Below, one piece after another: positions 1-5,601 of a stretch of 64,000 nt of DNA (position 1 is its first letter; every line of letters begins with the position of its first letter). The notes below the pieces were generated by a model. The model made no database searches and was not told the DNA's origin. It saw only the letters and a list, made by a program, of their open reading frames with translations. Made by a program: the position numbers and the translations under genes. Source of the DNA: Maribacter algarum (ex Zhang et al. 2020) (GTDB lineage Bacteria; Bacteroidota; Bacteroidia; Flavobacteriales; Flavobacteriaceae). Location of the stretch: positions 1 through 64,000 of the forward strand of contig NZ_VATY01000007.1 in assembly GCF_005885635.1 (NCBI RefSeq), in the 5' to 3' direction.

Positions 1-1
1 T

Positions 2-205
2 ACCTCTTTAGCTTAAAAGGAAGAGCTGTGGTAAAAGCTATTGATCGTAGCCACGGAGTGATTGGAAGATGTTGTTAGCGGCGTGCCTGCTAATGAATAG
101 AATTTGCAGAAGCACCGAAATGGTCAAAAATCAAAGTAGGGAAGCGCATTTATAGCCAATCTGTTCGTTTCGACGAAAGTGTCAGTTCGAATCTGGCAAG
201 AGGTA
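2..205 (+). ncRNA. tRNA-like RNA with expanded anticodon/variable region
   Basis: ACCTCTT (2-8) pairs over all 7 bases with AAGAGGT (198-204), like an acceptor stem, with A205 in the discriminator place. TA (9-10) is followed by a D-arm (GCTT 11-14 with GAGC 23-26) and by a stem GTGGT (28-32) with GCCAC (50-54) whose loop is 17 bases rather than 7. A T-arm (GTCAG 181-185, TTCGAAT, CTGGC 193-197) closes the 3' side. About 125 bases separate the second hairpin from the T-arm, which is too long for a normal variable arm and short for a group I intron, whose core I cannot find. No anticodon can be read. This looks like a structural tRNA mimic rather than a decoding tRNA. Confidence 0.6.
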
Positions 206-560
206 CAAAGTTCATTGAAATTAGAGGTTCCACAATGGAGCTTCATCGTGTAAATCGTCATTTCTTTTAAATGACGGGGCGGCTTATCGTCCTTAGATAA
301 ACTTGGTAACAAGGATAAATCTGTTAGCTGGCACAGCAAGCGGAGACTGTTTTTTGCAATACAGTACAGGTAAGCAAGCAACCAACATAAGTCATGATTT
401 GCCAGGGGCGACCGCTTAAGCAGATTAGGACTTATAGCTAATACTTTTGGGTAGGCTTGAGATGGAGACATCAATAGGTGAAGTTGTGGTAATGGGTTAC
501 GTATAGGTCATCCAACCTAGCGGAGCTTATTGCAGCATTAAAGGTACCCGGCGGGAAACT
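206..560 (+). ncRNA. Hairpin-rich non-coding stretch, left part
   Basis: This stretch has no supported gene. It begins with the 14-base string AAAGTTCATTGAAA (207-220), which recurs at 1153-1166. A strong hairpin lies at 256-276 (CGTCATTT with AAATGACG, loop CTTTT). The rest has many short self-complementary pieces but I could not derive a confident fold. It is treated as RNA because it sits between tRNA-like modules and has no open frame with family resemblance. Confidence 0.35.
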
Positions 561-697
561 GTTCGGTAGCTTAAAGTGCTGTGTGTCGGGAGACATACAA
601 GAAGAAGGTTGGTATTTTGTAGGCAAAATCTACGGAGCCATTCTCGAAGCCCTTCTTCTAGGCCAAATATGTTTAGGTTCGAATCCTAGAGAAACAC
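557..697 (+). ncRNA. Possible second tRNA-like RNA with long variable arm
   Basis: The 3' end is clear: T-arm TTAGG (673-677), TTCGAAT, CCTAG (685-689), then AGAAACA and ACC-like bases. The 5' end is weaker. TGTT near 560 could pair with AACA (693-696), followed by a D-arm-like TAGCTTAAAGTGCT (567-580) resembling the one at the window start. Between them are an 8-bp hairpin TGTGTGTC/GACATACA (580-587 with 592-599, loop GGGA) and a longer arm GAAGAAGG/CCTTCTTC (601-608 with 651-658) holding GTAG-7 nt-CTAC (619-633). The T-arm is sure; the assignment of the 5' half is a guess. Confidence 0.4.
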
Positions 698-760
698 CTT
701 TTAGTTCTTTTAGCTCAATTGGTGAGCAATACAGCAAAAGACTTCGAGCATTGTAGCAGC
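673..760 (+). ncRNA. T-arm followed directly by a D-arm module
   Basis: The T-arm at 673-689 and its 3' acceptor strand (about 690-696) are followed after six bases by GTTCTTT (704-710), TA and a clean D-arm GCTC/GAGC (713-716 with 724-727, loop AATTGGT). A stem ATACA/TGTAG (729-733 with 752-756, four pairs) with a long loop comes next, much like the hairpin after the D-arm at 11-26. The 3' strand AGAAAC and the 5' strand GTTCT can pair only with a bulged A, so the acceptor pairing is imperfect. It could be a degenerate permuted tRNA, or the 3' end of one tRNA-like RNA next to the 5' end of another. Confidence 0.4.
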
Positions 761-1310
761 TAGTAGTTGCCTAAACCCATTGTGATATATGGGGTGGTAG
801 AGGTGGCAAGCCTATACCATGCGGTGAACATTCTAATAGGTCGCCCTAAAAAGGGACACCTATGAACGGTGGGGGAGCCAACCCCTGTAGTTGCAAAGCG
901 TGACTAAATAGTCACTATGCAAGCCAAGTCTAAGTTGCCGAACAGTTGTAATGATTTATGGCATCGGACAAATACGTGATTTCCAAAGCAACGGAGAAAA
1001 CGTGGAAAAGTAGGGAACGCTTCGGCTATAATCCTACGAAAGTTTGTCCATAAGCGTGGGTATTCCCAGAACGCTTATTAAAATATTTTCAAACCACTTC
1101 GTGGTTTGCTAGAAGTTCCCCGCAACAACGAGGGGTGTTGTGGGGCATATCAAAAGTTCATTGAAAATAAGATTCCTGCCTTCGCGGGAACAAGATATCA
1201 AGCTAGTCTTGTTGGGTGTTTCTGTATAGCACTATTGTGTGAAGTTTTGCTGAGAAGTATTAGGTCTTCATATACAACTTGACTTGAAGGTTTTGGCTGT
1301 TTTCCAAAAA
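761..1310 (+). ncRNA. Large hairpin-rich non-coding stretch
   Basis: There is no supported gene here but there are many strong stems: TTGCA/TGCAA enclosing GTGACTA/TAGTCAC (891-922), TAAGCGT/ACGCTTA (1051-1077), CAAACCAC/GTGGTTTG (1090-1108), a 10-bp stem 1118-1127 with 1136-1145 (one G-T pair), and AACAAGA/TCTTGTT (1189-1213). The 14-base repeat of 207-220 recurs at 1153-1166. At 1291-1309 a 6-bp stem TTTTGG/CCAAAA carries a 7-base loop CTGTTTT with T at the U33 position, so it looks like an anticodon arm. The density of stems supports a structured RNA; its identity is unknown. Confidence 0.45.
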
Positions 1311-1321
1311 ATAGTCACTAC

Positions 1322-1390
1322 TCTGTAGGACATGGGTTCGATTCCCATTCTCGTTTTTGACGAGGTAGTTCAGTGGTAAGAACAACAGAC
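1322..1390 (+). ncRNA. Circularly permuted tRNA-like module (first)
   Basis: The order is 3' half then 5' half. TCTGT (1322-1326), AGGAC as variable loop, a T-arm (ATGGG 1332-1336, TTCGATT, CCCAT 1344-1348) and TCTCGTT (1349-1355) come first. After three T's come GACGAGG (1359-1365), TA, a D-arm (GTTC 1368-1371 with GAAC 1380-1383), A and ACAGA (1385-1389). GACGAGG pairs with TCTCGTT over seven positions (two G-T), and ACAGA pairs with TCTGT over all five. Two independent stems therefore join the halves in permuted order. The anticodon cannot be read because the loop is broken at the module ends. A CCA is not encoded. Confidence 0.65.
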
Positions 1391-1470
1391 GTAGGTGTCG
1401 CGGGTTCGATTCCCGTCAGGTATAAAAACCTGTAGCTCAGTGGGTAGAGCACTACACTTTTAATGTAGGT
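1391..1470 (+). ncRNA. Circularly permuted tRNA-Lys(UUU)-like module
   Basis: The 3' half comes first: GTAGGTGTC, T-arm GCGGG (1400-1404), TTCGATT, CCCGT (1412-1416), then CAGGTAT (1417-1423). Two bases later comes the 5' half: AAACCTG (1426-1432), TA, D-arm GCTC/GAGC (1435-1450), A, and a complete anticodon arm CTACA (1452-1456), CTTTTAA, TGTAG (1464-1468) with anticodon TTT at 1459-1461. GTAGGT stands at both module ends (1391-1396 and 1465-1470). Joining the halves at this repeat gives an almost ideal tRNA-Lys cloverleaf, with one A-A mismatch in the acceptor stem. Permuted tRNA genes are known from some red and green algae and archaea; I know of no such bacterial array. Confidence 0.7.
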
Positions 1471-1560
1471 TATGGACTCAAAATCCATTTTCAACAAGAA
1501 GGTCACTTGTAAAAAGACCACCGGACGGTCACTCCGTATAATTGACAAAAAGCCGTAGTT
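1471..1560 (+). ncRNA. Series of anticodon-arm-like hairpins
   Basis: Directly after the Lys module is ATGGA-CTCAAAA-TCCAT (1472-1488), a 5-bp stem with 7-base loop and T33, reading CAA (Leu). Next is GGTC/GACC (1501-1519) with an 11-base loop containing CTTGTAA, and then CGGA-CGGTCAC-TCCG (1522-1536), whose loop holds GTC as in tRNA-Asp but has G instead of T at position 33. GTATAA/TTATAC (1536-1564) may form a further stem. No D- or T-arms accompany these hairpins. They look like detached anticodon arms. The first is convincing; the others are weaker. Confidence 0.45.
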
Positions 1561-1871
1561 ATACCTCGGTTGGTTTTTCTTCGGATGAGCCAACAGTCTT
1601 GAAACTACTTTGAATTACTGAATTTTTGATGTGAAAGGCAATTTCTTTTTTGAATATCCTTCCCTCGGAAAAACCAATAAATAGTATTGGAAACACCGAC
1701 CGAAGCATACCAAAAAACAAGTCGTAACGAGCTTCGAAAACCAATATTTCCGTATCGAATAGATGAGTTATTGTTGCGGTTTTTTAAAAGAGAATTAAAC
1801 CAATTAATAATAAATGAAAATAGTTTAACCCGTTCGTCCGTCAATCGACTGGCGGACACAAATTTTAAGTA
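1561..1871 (+). other. Leader region before slipin gene
   Basis: About 300 bases without a supported gene. GGTTTTTC-type sequence at 1570-1579 is complementary to GAAAAACCAA at about 1677-1686, so a long-range stem is possible. CGAAGC (about 1702) can pair with GCTTCG (about 1734). Just before the slipin start, GTCCGTCA and TGGCGGAC form an 8-bp hairpin (about 1839-1860). Short open frames on both strands here lack family features and a ribosome-binding site and are not annotated. The hairpin may affect slipin translation or end the upstream RNA, but it has no T-tract. Confidence 0.3.
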
Positions 1872-2972
1872 ATGAAAAGAGTAAGAATCAATGCAGGAAA
1901 AGTAGGTTTGGTCTTCAAAAGAGGCGATTACCAAAAAGTTATTACCCAAGGTACACACTGGGTAGGCTTTCAAAATATGGTTAAGGTCTATGACCTTACC
2001 AAAGCCTTTGTTGCTCCTATAGCATTAGAAATCTTGCTAAAGGACCAAGGATTGGAAGCTATGTTGCATATCATCGAAGTTAAGGATGCCGAATTGGCCT
2101 TGGTTTCTGAAAACGGAAACTTGAAACAAGTCCTAACTGCTGGTAAGTACGCTTTCTGGAAAGGTCTGATAAACTTCGAGTTCGTTATGGCGGACCTGAG
2201 TAAGATCTACATCACAGAAGCTATCAGTAAAGCGATGCTAAGCCATCCTCAGTTGCGAGCGTATGTTCGTACTTTGGAAGTTGCGGCTTACGAGAAAGCC
2301 GTCCTTTTGGTCGATGATGTTTATGTCAAAACGCTGGAAAGTGGTACCTACCATTTCTGGAAGAACGACATTTCCATCAAAATCGCCAGAGCGGATATGC
2401 GTCAATTGCAATTGGAAATTTCTGGTCAAGAGTTGTTGACTAAAGACAAGGCCGCTATTCGTATCAACTTCTATACACAGTATAAAGTTGTTGATATTGA
2501 AAAGGCTTTGCTAGGTAGCAAGGACTATGAAAAGCAATTGTACATTGCGATGCAGTTGGTATTGCGTGCCTACATTGGCACCTATACCTTGGATGAGCTT
2601 TTAGAGCGAAAAGAAAGTATCGCTGAAGCCGTATTTGCAGATATCAAAACAGCAGCTACCCAGTTGGGTGTTGAAGTTTTGAGCTGCGGTATCCGTGATG
2701 TAATCTTAACTGGTGAAATGAAAGACATCATGAACCAGGTTTTGGTTGCTCAAAAGAGAGCTCAGGCGAATATCATTACCCGACGTGAAGAGACTGCGTC
2801 TACCAGAAGTTTGTTGAACACCGCAAAGTTGATGGAAGACAACGAAATGCTCTTCAAGTTGAAGGAAATGGAATACGTTGAAAAGATCGCCGAAAAAATC
2901 GGCAAGATTACCGTCTCTGGAAACGGAGGTATGGTAAAGCAATTGAAGGAGATTTTCTCCGTCAATAAGTAG
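1872..2972 (+). CDS. Slipin-type SPFH/Band-7 protein with three N-terminal repeats
   Basis: A 366-residue SPFH protein. The N-terminal half holds three similar beta-rich units (about residues 10-40, 74-110 and 141-175), each with a hydrophobic strand, a charged turn and a G-x-Y/H plus aromatic-W element (GTHWVGF, GKYAFWKG, GTYHFWKN). The third leads into the SPFH core (about 178-290), followed by a charged helical tail. No signal peptide or membrane helix is visible, so it is probably a soluble scaffold, unlike stomatins. SPFH proteins oligomerise into rings. Known: slipins of this kind occur in predicted RNA-repair loci with RtcB ligases and a tRNA-like RNA. Here the RNA array is directly upstream on the same strand; no ligase is in the window. 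Its exact task is inferred. Confidence 0.85.
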   Translation: MKRVRINAGKVGLVFKRGDYQKVITQGTHWVGFQNMVKVYDLTKAFVAPIALEILLKDQGLEAMLHIIEVKDAELALVSENGNLKQVLTAGKYAFWKGLINFEFVMADLSKIYITEAISKAMLSHPQLRAYVRTLEVAAYEKAVLLVDDVYVKTLESGTYHFWKNDISIKIARADMRQLQLEISGQELLTKDKAAIRINFYTQYKVVDIEKALLGSKDYEKQLYIAMQLVLRAYIGTYTLDELLERKESIAEAVFADIKTAATQLGVEVLSCGIRDVILTGEMKDIMNQVLVAQKRAQANIITRREETASTRSLLNTAKLMEDNEMLFKLKEMEYVEKIAEKIGKITVSGNGGMVKQLKEIFSVNK

Positions 2973-2981
2973 GTTGGTTAG

Positions 2982-3011
2982 AATGCGTCAATGTGAGTTG
3001 GCGCATTTTTT
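2982..3011 (+). terminator. Terminator after slipin
   Basis: A 10-bp stem (2982-2991 with 2998-3007, one T-G pair), loop TGTGAG, runs into a T-tract on the plus strand. It lies between two convergent genes and ends the slipin transcript. Confidence 0.8.
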
Positions 3012-3963
3012 ATTTCCATTTTTCTTCAAGTCGATTAGCCAGTTCTTCTATTTGTTTTGTCATTACTAAACCATCAAGCCAATTTTCGGGAAACGATTCA
3101 TAACCATAATAAATACCAGCCAATCCACCTGTAATTGCAGCTGTAGTATCAGTATCTTCTCCTAGATTCACAGCTTTTAAAATACAGTCTTTATAGCTTT
3201 CACTCTTCAAAAAACACCATAAAGAAGCCTCCAAGCTATCAACTACATAACCACTTGATTTAATTTCATTCCTATCTAAATCTTGAATATTGTTTGTAAT
3301 AATCCTATCAAATTGTTGTGTTTCACTTGTAACGATTTCACGTTCTTGAAAGAATTTATTAATTCGTGTTCTTGTATTAAAATAGGCTGTCGCTTTTTCT
3401 CTTTCTTCCATTAACTCATCTACCAAAACTAAATATATTAAACAGGAAATCGCTGCCCTTATATGACCATGGGTCAATGCAGAAACTTCCCATATAATTT
3501 CAAATCCTTTTTCAACACCTTCGCCCTTTAAAACATGATAAAGCGGAAGTATTCGCATAAGCGAACCATTTCCATTTGTGAATTCGTCTACTTCATACCT
3601 TAAGTATTTCAGGCTTTCCCAATCCTTATCTTGATTGATTTGAATTAATTGATTTATGGCTTTCATTGTTTGAATACCTATATCAAAAACTTCATCATGC
3701 GCTGTCCATTTAGCATTGAGTTTCCAGGCTATAAACTGCTTCGCAATATCAGCTAAATCAAAACCGTCACATAAGCTATCGGCTAAACAAAAAGTAAGTG
3801 AGCTATCATCGGACCAAGTTCCTGGAGGTTGATGATGAGTGCCGAATCCTTGCATGTCAGTAACTGGGCTTTTATCCAGCATAACTCGAGATTGAAATTC
3901 AACAGGCACGCCAATGGCGTCCCCAATGGCTAAACCTAAAATTCCATCCTTAATAGTTTTCAT
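3010..3963 (-). CDS. ADP-ribosylglycohydrolase (DraG/ARH family)
   Basis: A 317-residue protein with the family hallmarks: GLAIGDAIGVPVEF near the N-terminus, WSDDS at about 50-54 (the metal-binding T/S-D-D site) and GEDTDT at about 268-273 near the C-terminus, the second di-metal site. These enzymes hydrolyse ADP-ribose from proteins or nucleic acids using magnesium or manganese. Length is normal for the family. It is the last gene of the minus-strand operon that starts with an SPFH gene at 7543, 18 bases after the DUF4291 gene. With NADAR in the same operon, its likely role is removing or recycling ADP-ribose marks. The substrate is not deducible. Confidence 0.9.
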   Translation of the reverse strand: MKTIKDGILGLAIGDAIGVPVEFQSRVMLDKSPVTDMQGFGTHHQPPGTWSDDSSLTFCLADSLCDGFDLADIAKQFIAWKLNAKWTAHDEVFDIGIQTMKAINQLIQINQDKDWESLKYLRYEVDEFTNGNGSLMRILPLYHVLKGEGVEKGFEIIWEVSALTHGHIRAAISCLIYLVLVDELMEEREKATAYFNTRTRINKFFQEREIVTSETQQFDRIITNNIQDLDRNEIKSSGYVVDSLEASLWCFLKSESYKDCILKAVNLGEDTDTTAAITGGLAGIYYGYESFPENWLDGLVMTKQIEELANRLEEKWK

Positions 3964-3981
3964 AAAATATCCTATTTAGGC

Positions 3982-4617
3982 TTATTTTAGTTTTAATCGT
4001 TTACAAACCTCCCGTTCCTTTGGCATATATGCGGTTTCCTCTGGAATCAACAGCTTGTCTAAAGTGTTTTGAACTACCCATTTTCGTTGTTCCTTAACAT
4101 AATTCGAAATATCTTCGATTTTCAGAATATCTTCTTTTGCGAATTTTTCTATTTCCTCATTACGAATCCCTATTTGAATCGCTCTTCTTTCAAGTTTTGC
4201 CCCATACGGGTCATGATCAGGATCCCATTGCAATCGTATATTTGAGTTCTTTACCGCTTCAGACCAAACATTTCGATCTCCGTAAATATCTTGTTGGTAG
4301 CTTGAATAAACGGCAAGACTTAAGTAGCGTTCAAAAGCTTCGCGTTTTAAGTGAAGCGCTAAAACAACTTCTTGACCTTCTTTTGTTCCCCATCCATTTC
4401 GATACATCATCCAGAGAAAATTGGGTTTAATCCAGGTCATTCTGGCTAGACTGAAATCACCTCCAAAATATTGGTTTTTAATTGCAAAATCACCTATGCT
4501 TGGTCTATATGATTGGTATACAATGACTTTATCATCATCATACTGGGCCATTATATGATATCCGTTATCTGGCCACAATTCGTTTTGTTCTATATATAAT
4601 TTCGTTTTTAAGTTCAT
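3982..4617 (-). CDS. DUF4291 family protein
   Basis: A 211-residue protein matching DUF4291 in its conserved blocks: IMAQYDDDKVIVYQSYRP, FGGDFSLARMTWIKPNFLWMM, RNGWGTKEGQE, and LQWDPDHDPYGAKLERRAIQ. I know no firm biochemical function for the family. It is highly conserved in sequence, which suggests an enzyme with nucleotide or RNA-related substrates. The start overlaps the stop of the preceding gene by four bases (ATGA), so translation is coupled. Its place between a crystallin-J1-like gene and ADP-ribosylglycohydrolase, in an operon with NADAR, ties it to ADP-ribose or NAD chemistry by context only. Confidence 0.85.
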   Translation of the reverse strand: MNLKTKLYIEQNELWPDNGYHIMAQYDDDKVIVYQSYRPSIGDFAIKNQYFGGDFSLARMTWIKPNFLWMMYRNGWGTKEGQEVVLALHLKREAFERYLSLAVYSSYQQDIYGDRNVWSEAVKNSNIRLQWDPDHDPYGAKLERRAIQIGIRNEEIEKFAKEDILKIEDISNYVKEQRKWVVQNTLDKLLIPEETAYMPKEREVCKRLKLK

Positions 4618-5030
4618 TTTATTTCTGTTCTTTTGATTATCCCATCAACGACGCTAGTCACCTTGGGAACGAACTGTTTTCCTAAAAAGGTTTTAGTTAC
4701 ATAGATTTTATCTTGAATGTTTTTGTTAAACTCCTCAAGTTCTTTAGACGGAACCCACAGCTCATTATGAATCTTATTCCCCACATTTTGAACTTCGTAT
4801 TTTTCAATAAAATCCGAACTCATAACAAAGGCAGTAACAAATCCACAATAGCCTGAAAATTCATCAATAGTATTCCATTTAAGAGCTATTTCAATAGCGT
4901 AATCTTCATTCATCACTGGATAGAAGATTGGTTGCCAATCTAACCTGGGTGGAAAAGCTTTAAAATCATTTTCTATAATTAGCTCCAATTCTTTTAAACC
5001 TACAGGACGATATAAGGTTATATTCTTCAT
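4614..5030 (-). CDS. Small 'ADP-ribosylation/crystallin J1'-like protein
   Basis: A 138-residue protein beginning MKNITLYRPVGLKELELI, with FPPRLDWQPIFYPVMNEDYA and ELWVPSKELEEFN. I recognise the family that databases commonly label ADP-ribosylation/crystallin J1; the label is inherited and the activity is unknown to me. It has no membrane segment or signal. It lies nine bases after NADAR and overlaps DUF4291 by four bases. The operon context suggests a part in ADP-ribose or NAD handling. Confidence 0.7.
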   Translation of the reverse strand: MKNITLYRPVGLKELELIIENDFKAFPPRLDWQPIFYPVMNEDYAIEIALKWNTIDEFSGYCGFVTAFVMSSDFIEKYEVQNVGNKIHNELWVPSKELEEFNKNIQDKIYVTKTFLGKQFVPKVTSVVDGIIKRTEIK

Positions 5031-5039
5031 TTTGTATAG

Positions 5040-5585
5040 TTAAATAAGTTCATCCCTCACCTCCATTAAAGCAAAACCCAACAAGTTTTCACCTCTCCAA
5101 AATTCTGGGTTCTGAGCTTTTTCGTTCGATTGCGCCATACCGATTCCCCAAATTCTATCTCTTGGACTTGCTTCTACTAAAACACGGTTTTTTGTATTTA
5201 ACAAATACTCCTTTAAATCCTGATGCTGTGAGAATTTGTACATATTTCCTTGTTTTACGATTTGATATTTTTGTTTATCCCATTCTTCCGGTATAAACCC
5301 AACTACTTTCCTTCCCCATTTTTTGGCTTCGGCAGGAGACTCACAATTAATAATCTCTCCTAAACTATTTCCGTCATTAAACAGTCTTGCCTTTTCTGCC
5401 ATCATCCAATGTTCTGTACTTTTATAAGTAATTCCATCTACAATAAAAGGAGCAATCCACCATTGACTAAAGCAGCTTTTACCAATACTCCCGTCTTTGT
5501 TAGCTGCATGGCCCCAAAAGAATAAAAACTTGATTTTACTTTCGTTATGAAAATCATTAACAAGCTGTTGTCTATTATATTTCAT
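5040..5585 (-). CDS. NADAR (YbiA-like) family protein
   Basis: A 181-residue NADAR domain protein. Features are FLFFWGH near the N-terminus, FSQWW, the STEHWMMAEKARLF motif at about 55-70, and the C-terminal LVEASPRDRIWGIGM and WRGENLLGFALMEVRD blocks. Known: NADAR proteins are glycosidases able to remove ADP-ribose from guanine bases in nucleic acids, and YbiA relatives act on riboflavin intermediates. In this operon, the de-ADP-ribosylation role fits better than riboflavin metabolism. It is the third operon gene, 16 bases after the NAD-kinase-like gene. Confidence 0.9.
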   Translation of the reverse strand: MKYNRQQLVNDFHNESKIKFLFFWGHAANKDGSIGKSCFSQWWIAPFIVDGITYKSTEHWMMAEKARLFNDGNSLGEIINCESPAEAKKWGRKVVGFIPEEWDKQKYQIVKQGNMYKFSQHQDLKEYLLNTKNRVLVEASPRDRIWGIGMAQSNEKAQNPEFWRGENLLGFALMEVRDELI

Positions 5586-5601
5586 TTTCTATTTAATAAA
5601 C

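Larger units (their letters stand above)
1..1560 (+). ncRNA. tRNA-like structured RNA array
   Basis: No open frame here resembles a protein. The sequence contains at least four T-arm motifs (TTCGAAT or TTCGATT flanked by 5-bp stems, at 181-197, 673-689, 1332-1348 and 1400-1416), at least four D-arm motifs (11-26, 713-727, 1368-1383, 1435-1450) and many hairpins. Acceptor, D, anticodon and T elements are present but often in the wrong order or separated by long insertions. The strand is inferred from tRNA polarity and the slipin gene that follows. It may be one long precursor or several RNAs; promoters and ends are not resolved. Known of the family: SPFH proteins have been linked to a tRNA-like RNA in RNA-repair operons. 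GOLLD and ROOL giant RNAs also sit next to tRNAs and are an alternative for the middle part. Confidence 0.7.

Noticed and set aside
1-206. Group I intron inserted in a tRNA anticodon loop
   Set aside because: The insertion is only about 130 bases and I cannot find the P3-P7 core or the guanosine-binding site.
124-474. Open frame of 116 codons on the minus strand in the tRNA-like region
   Set aside because: It runs antisense through the T-arm and hairpins, has low complexity and no family resemblance.
1-1560. CRISPR array
   Set aside because: Repeats are not regular: the only direct repeats are a 14-mer twice and a 6-mer twice, with no constant spacing.
1-1560. RNase P RNA, tmRNA or rRNA fragment
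   Set aside because: No match to the conserved motifs I know from these RNAs, and the repeated T- and D-arms are not explained by any of them.
1318-1593. Minus-strand frame of 91 codons
   Set aside because: It covers the permuted tRNA modules in antisense. A stretch like LTGIEPATP is a well-known artefact of translating antisense tRNA T-arms.
1687-1872. Plus-strand 61-codon frame ending at the slipin start
   Set aside because: It has no recognisable domain and lacks a ribosome-binding site; the region contains inverted repeats instead.
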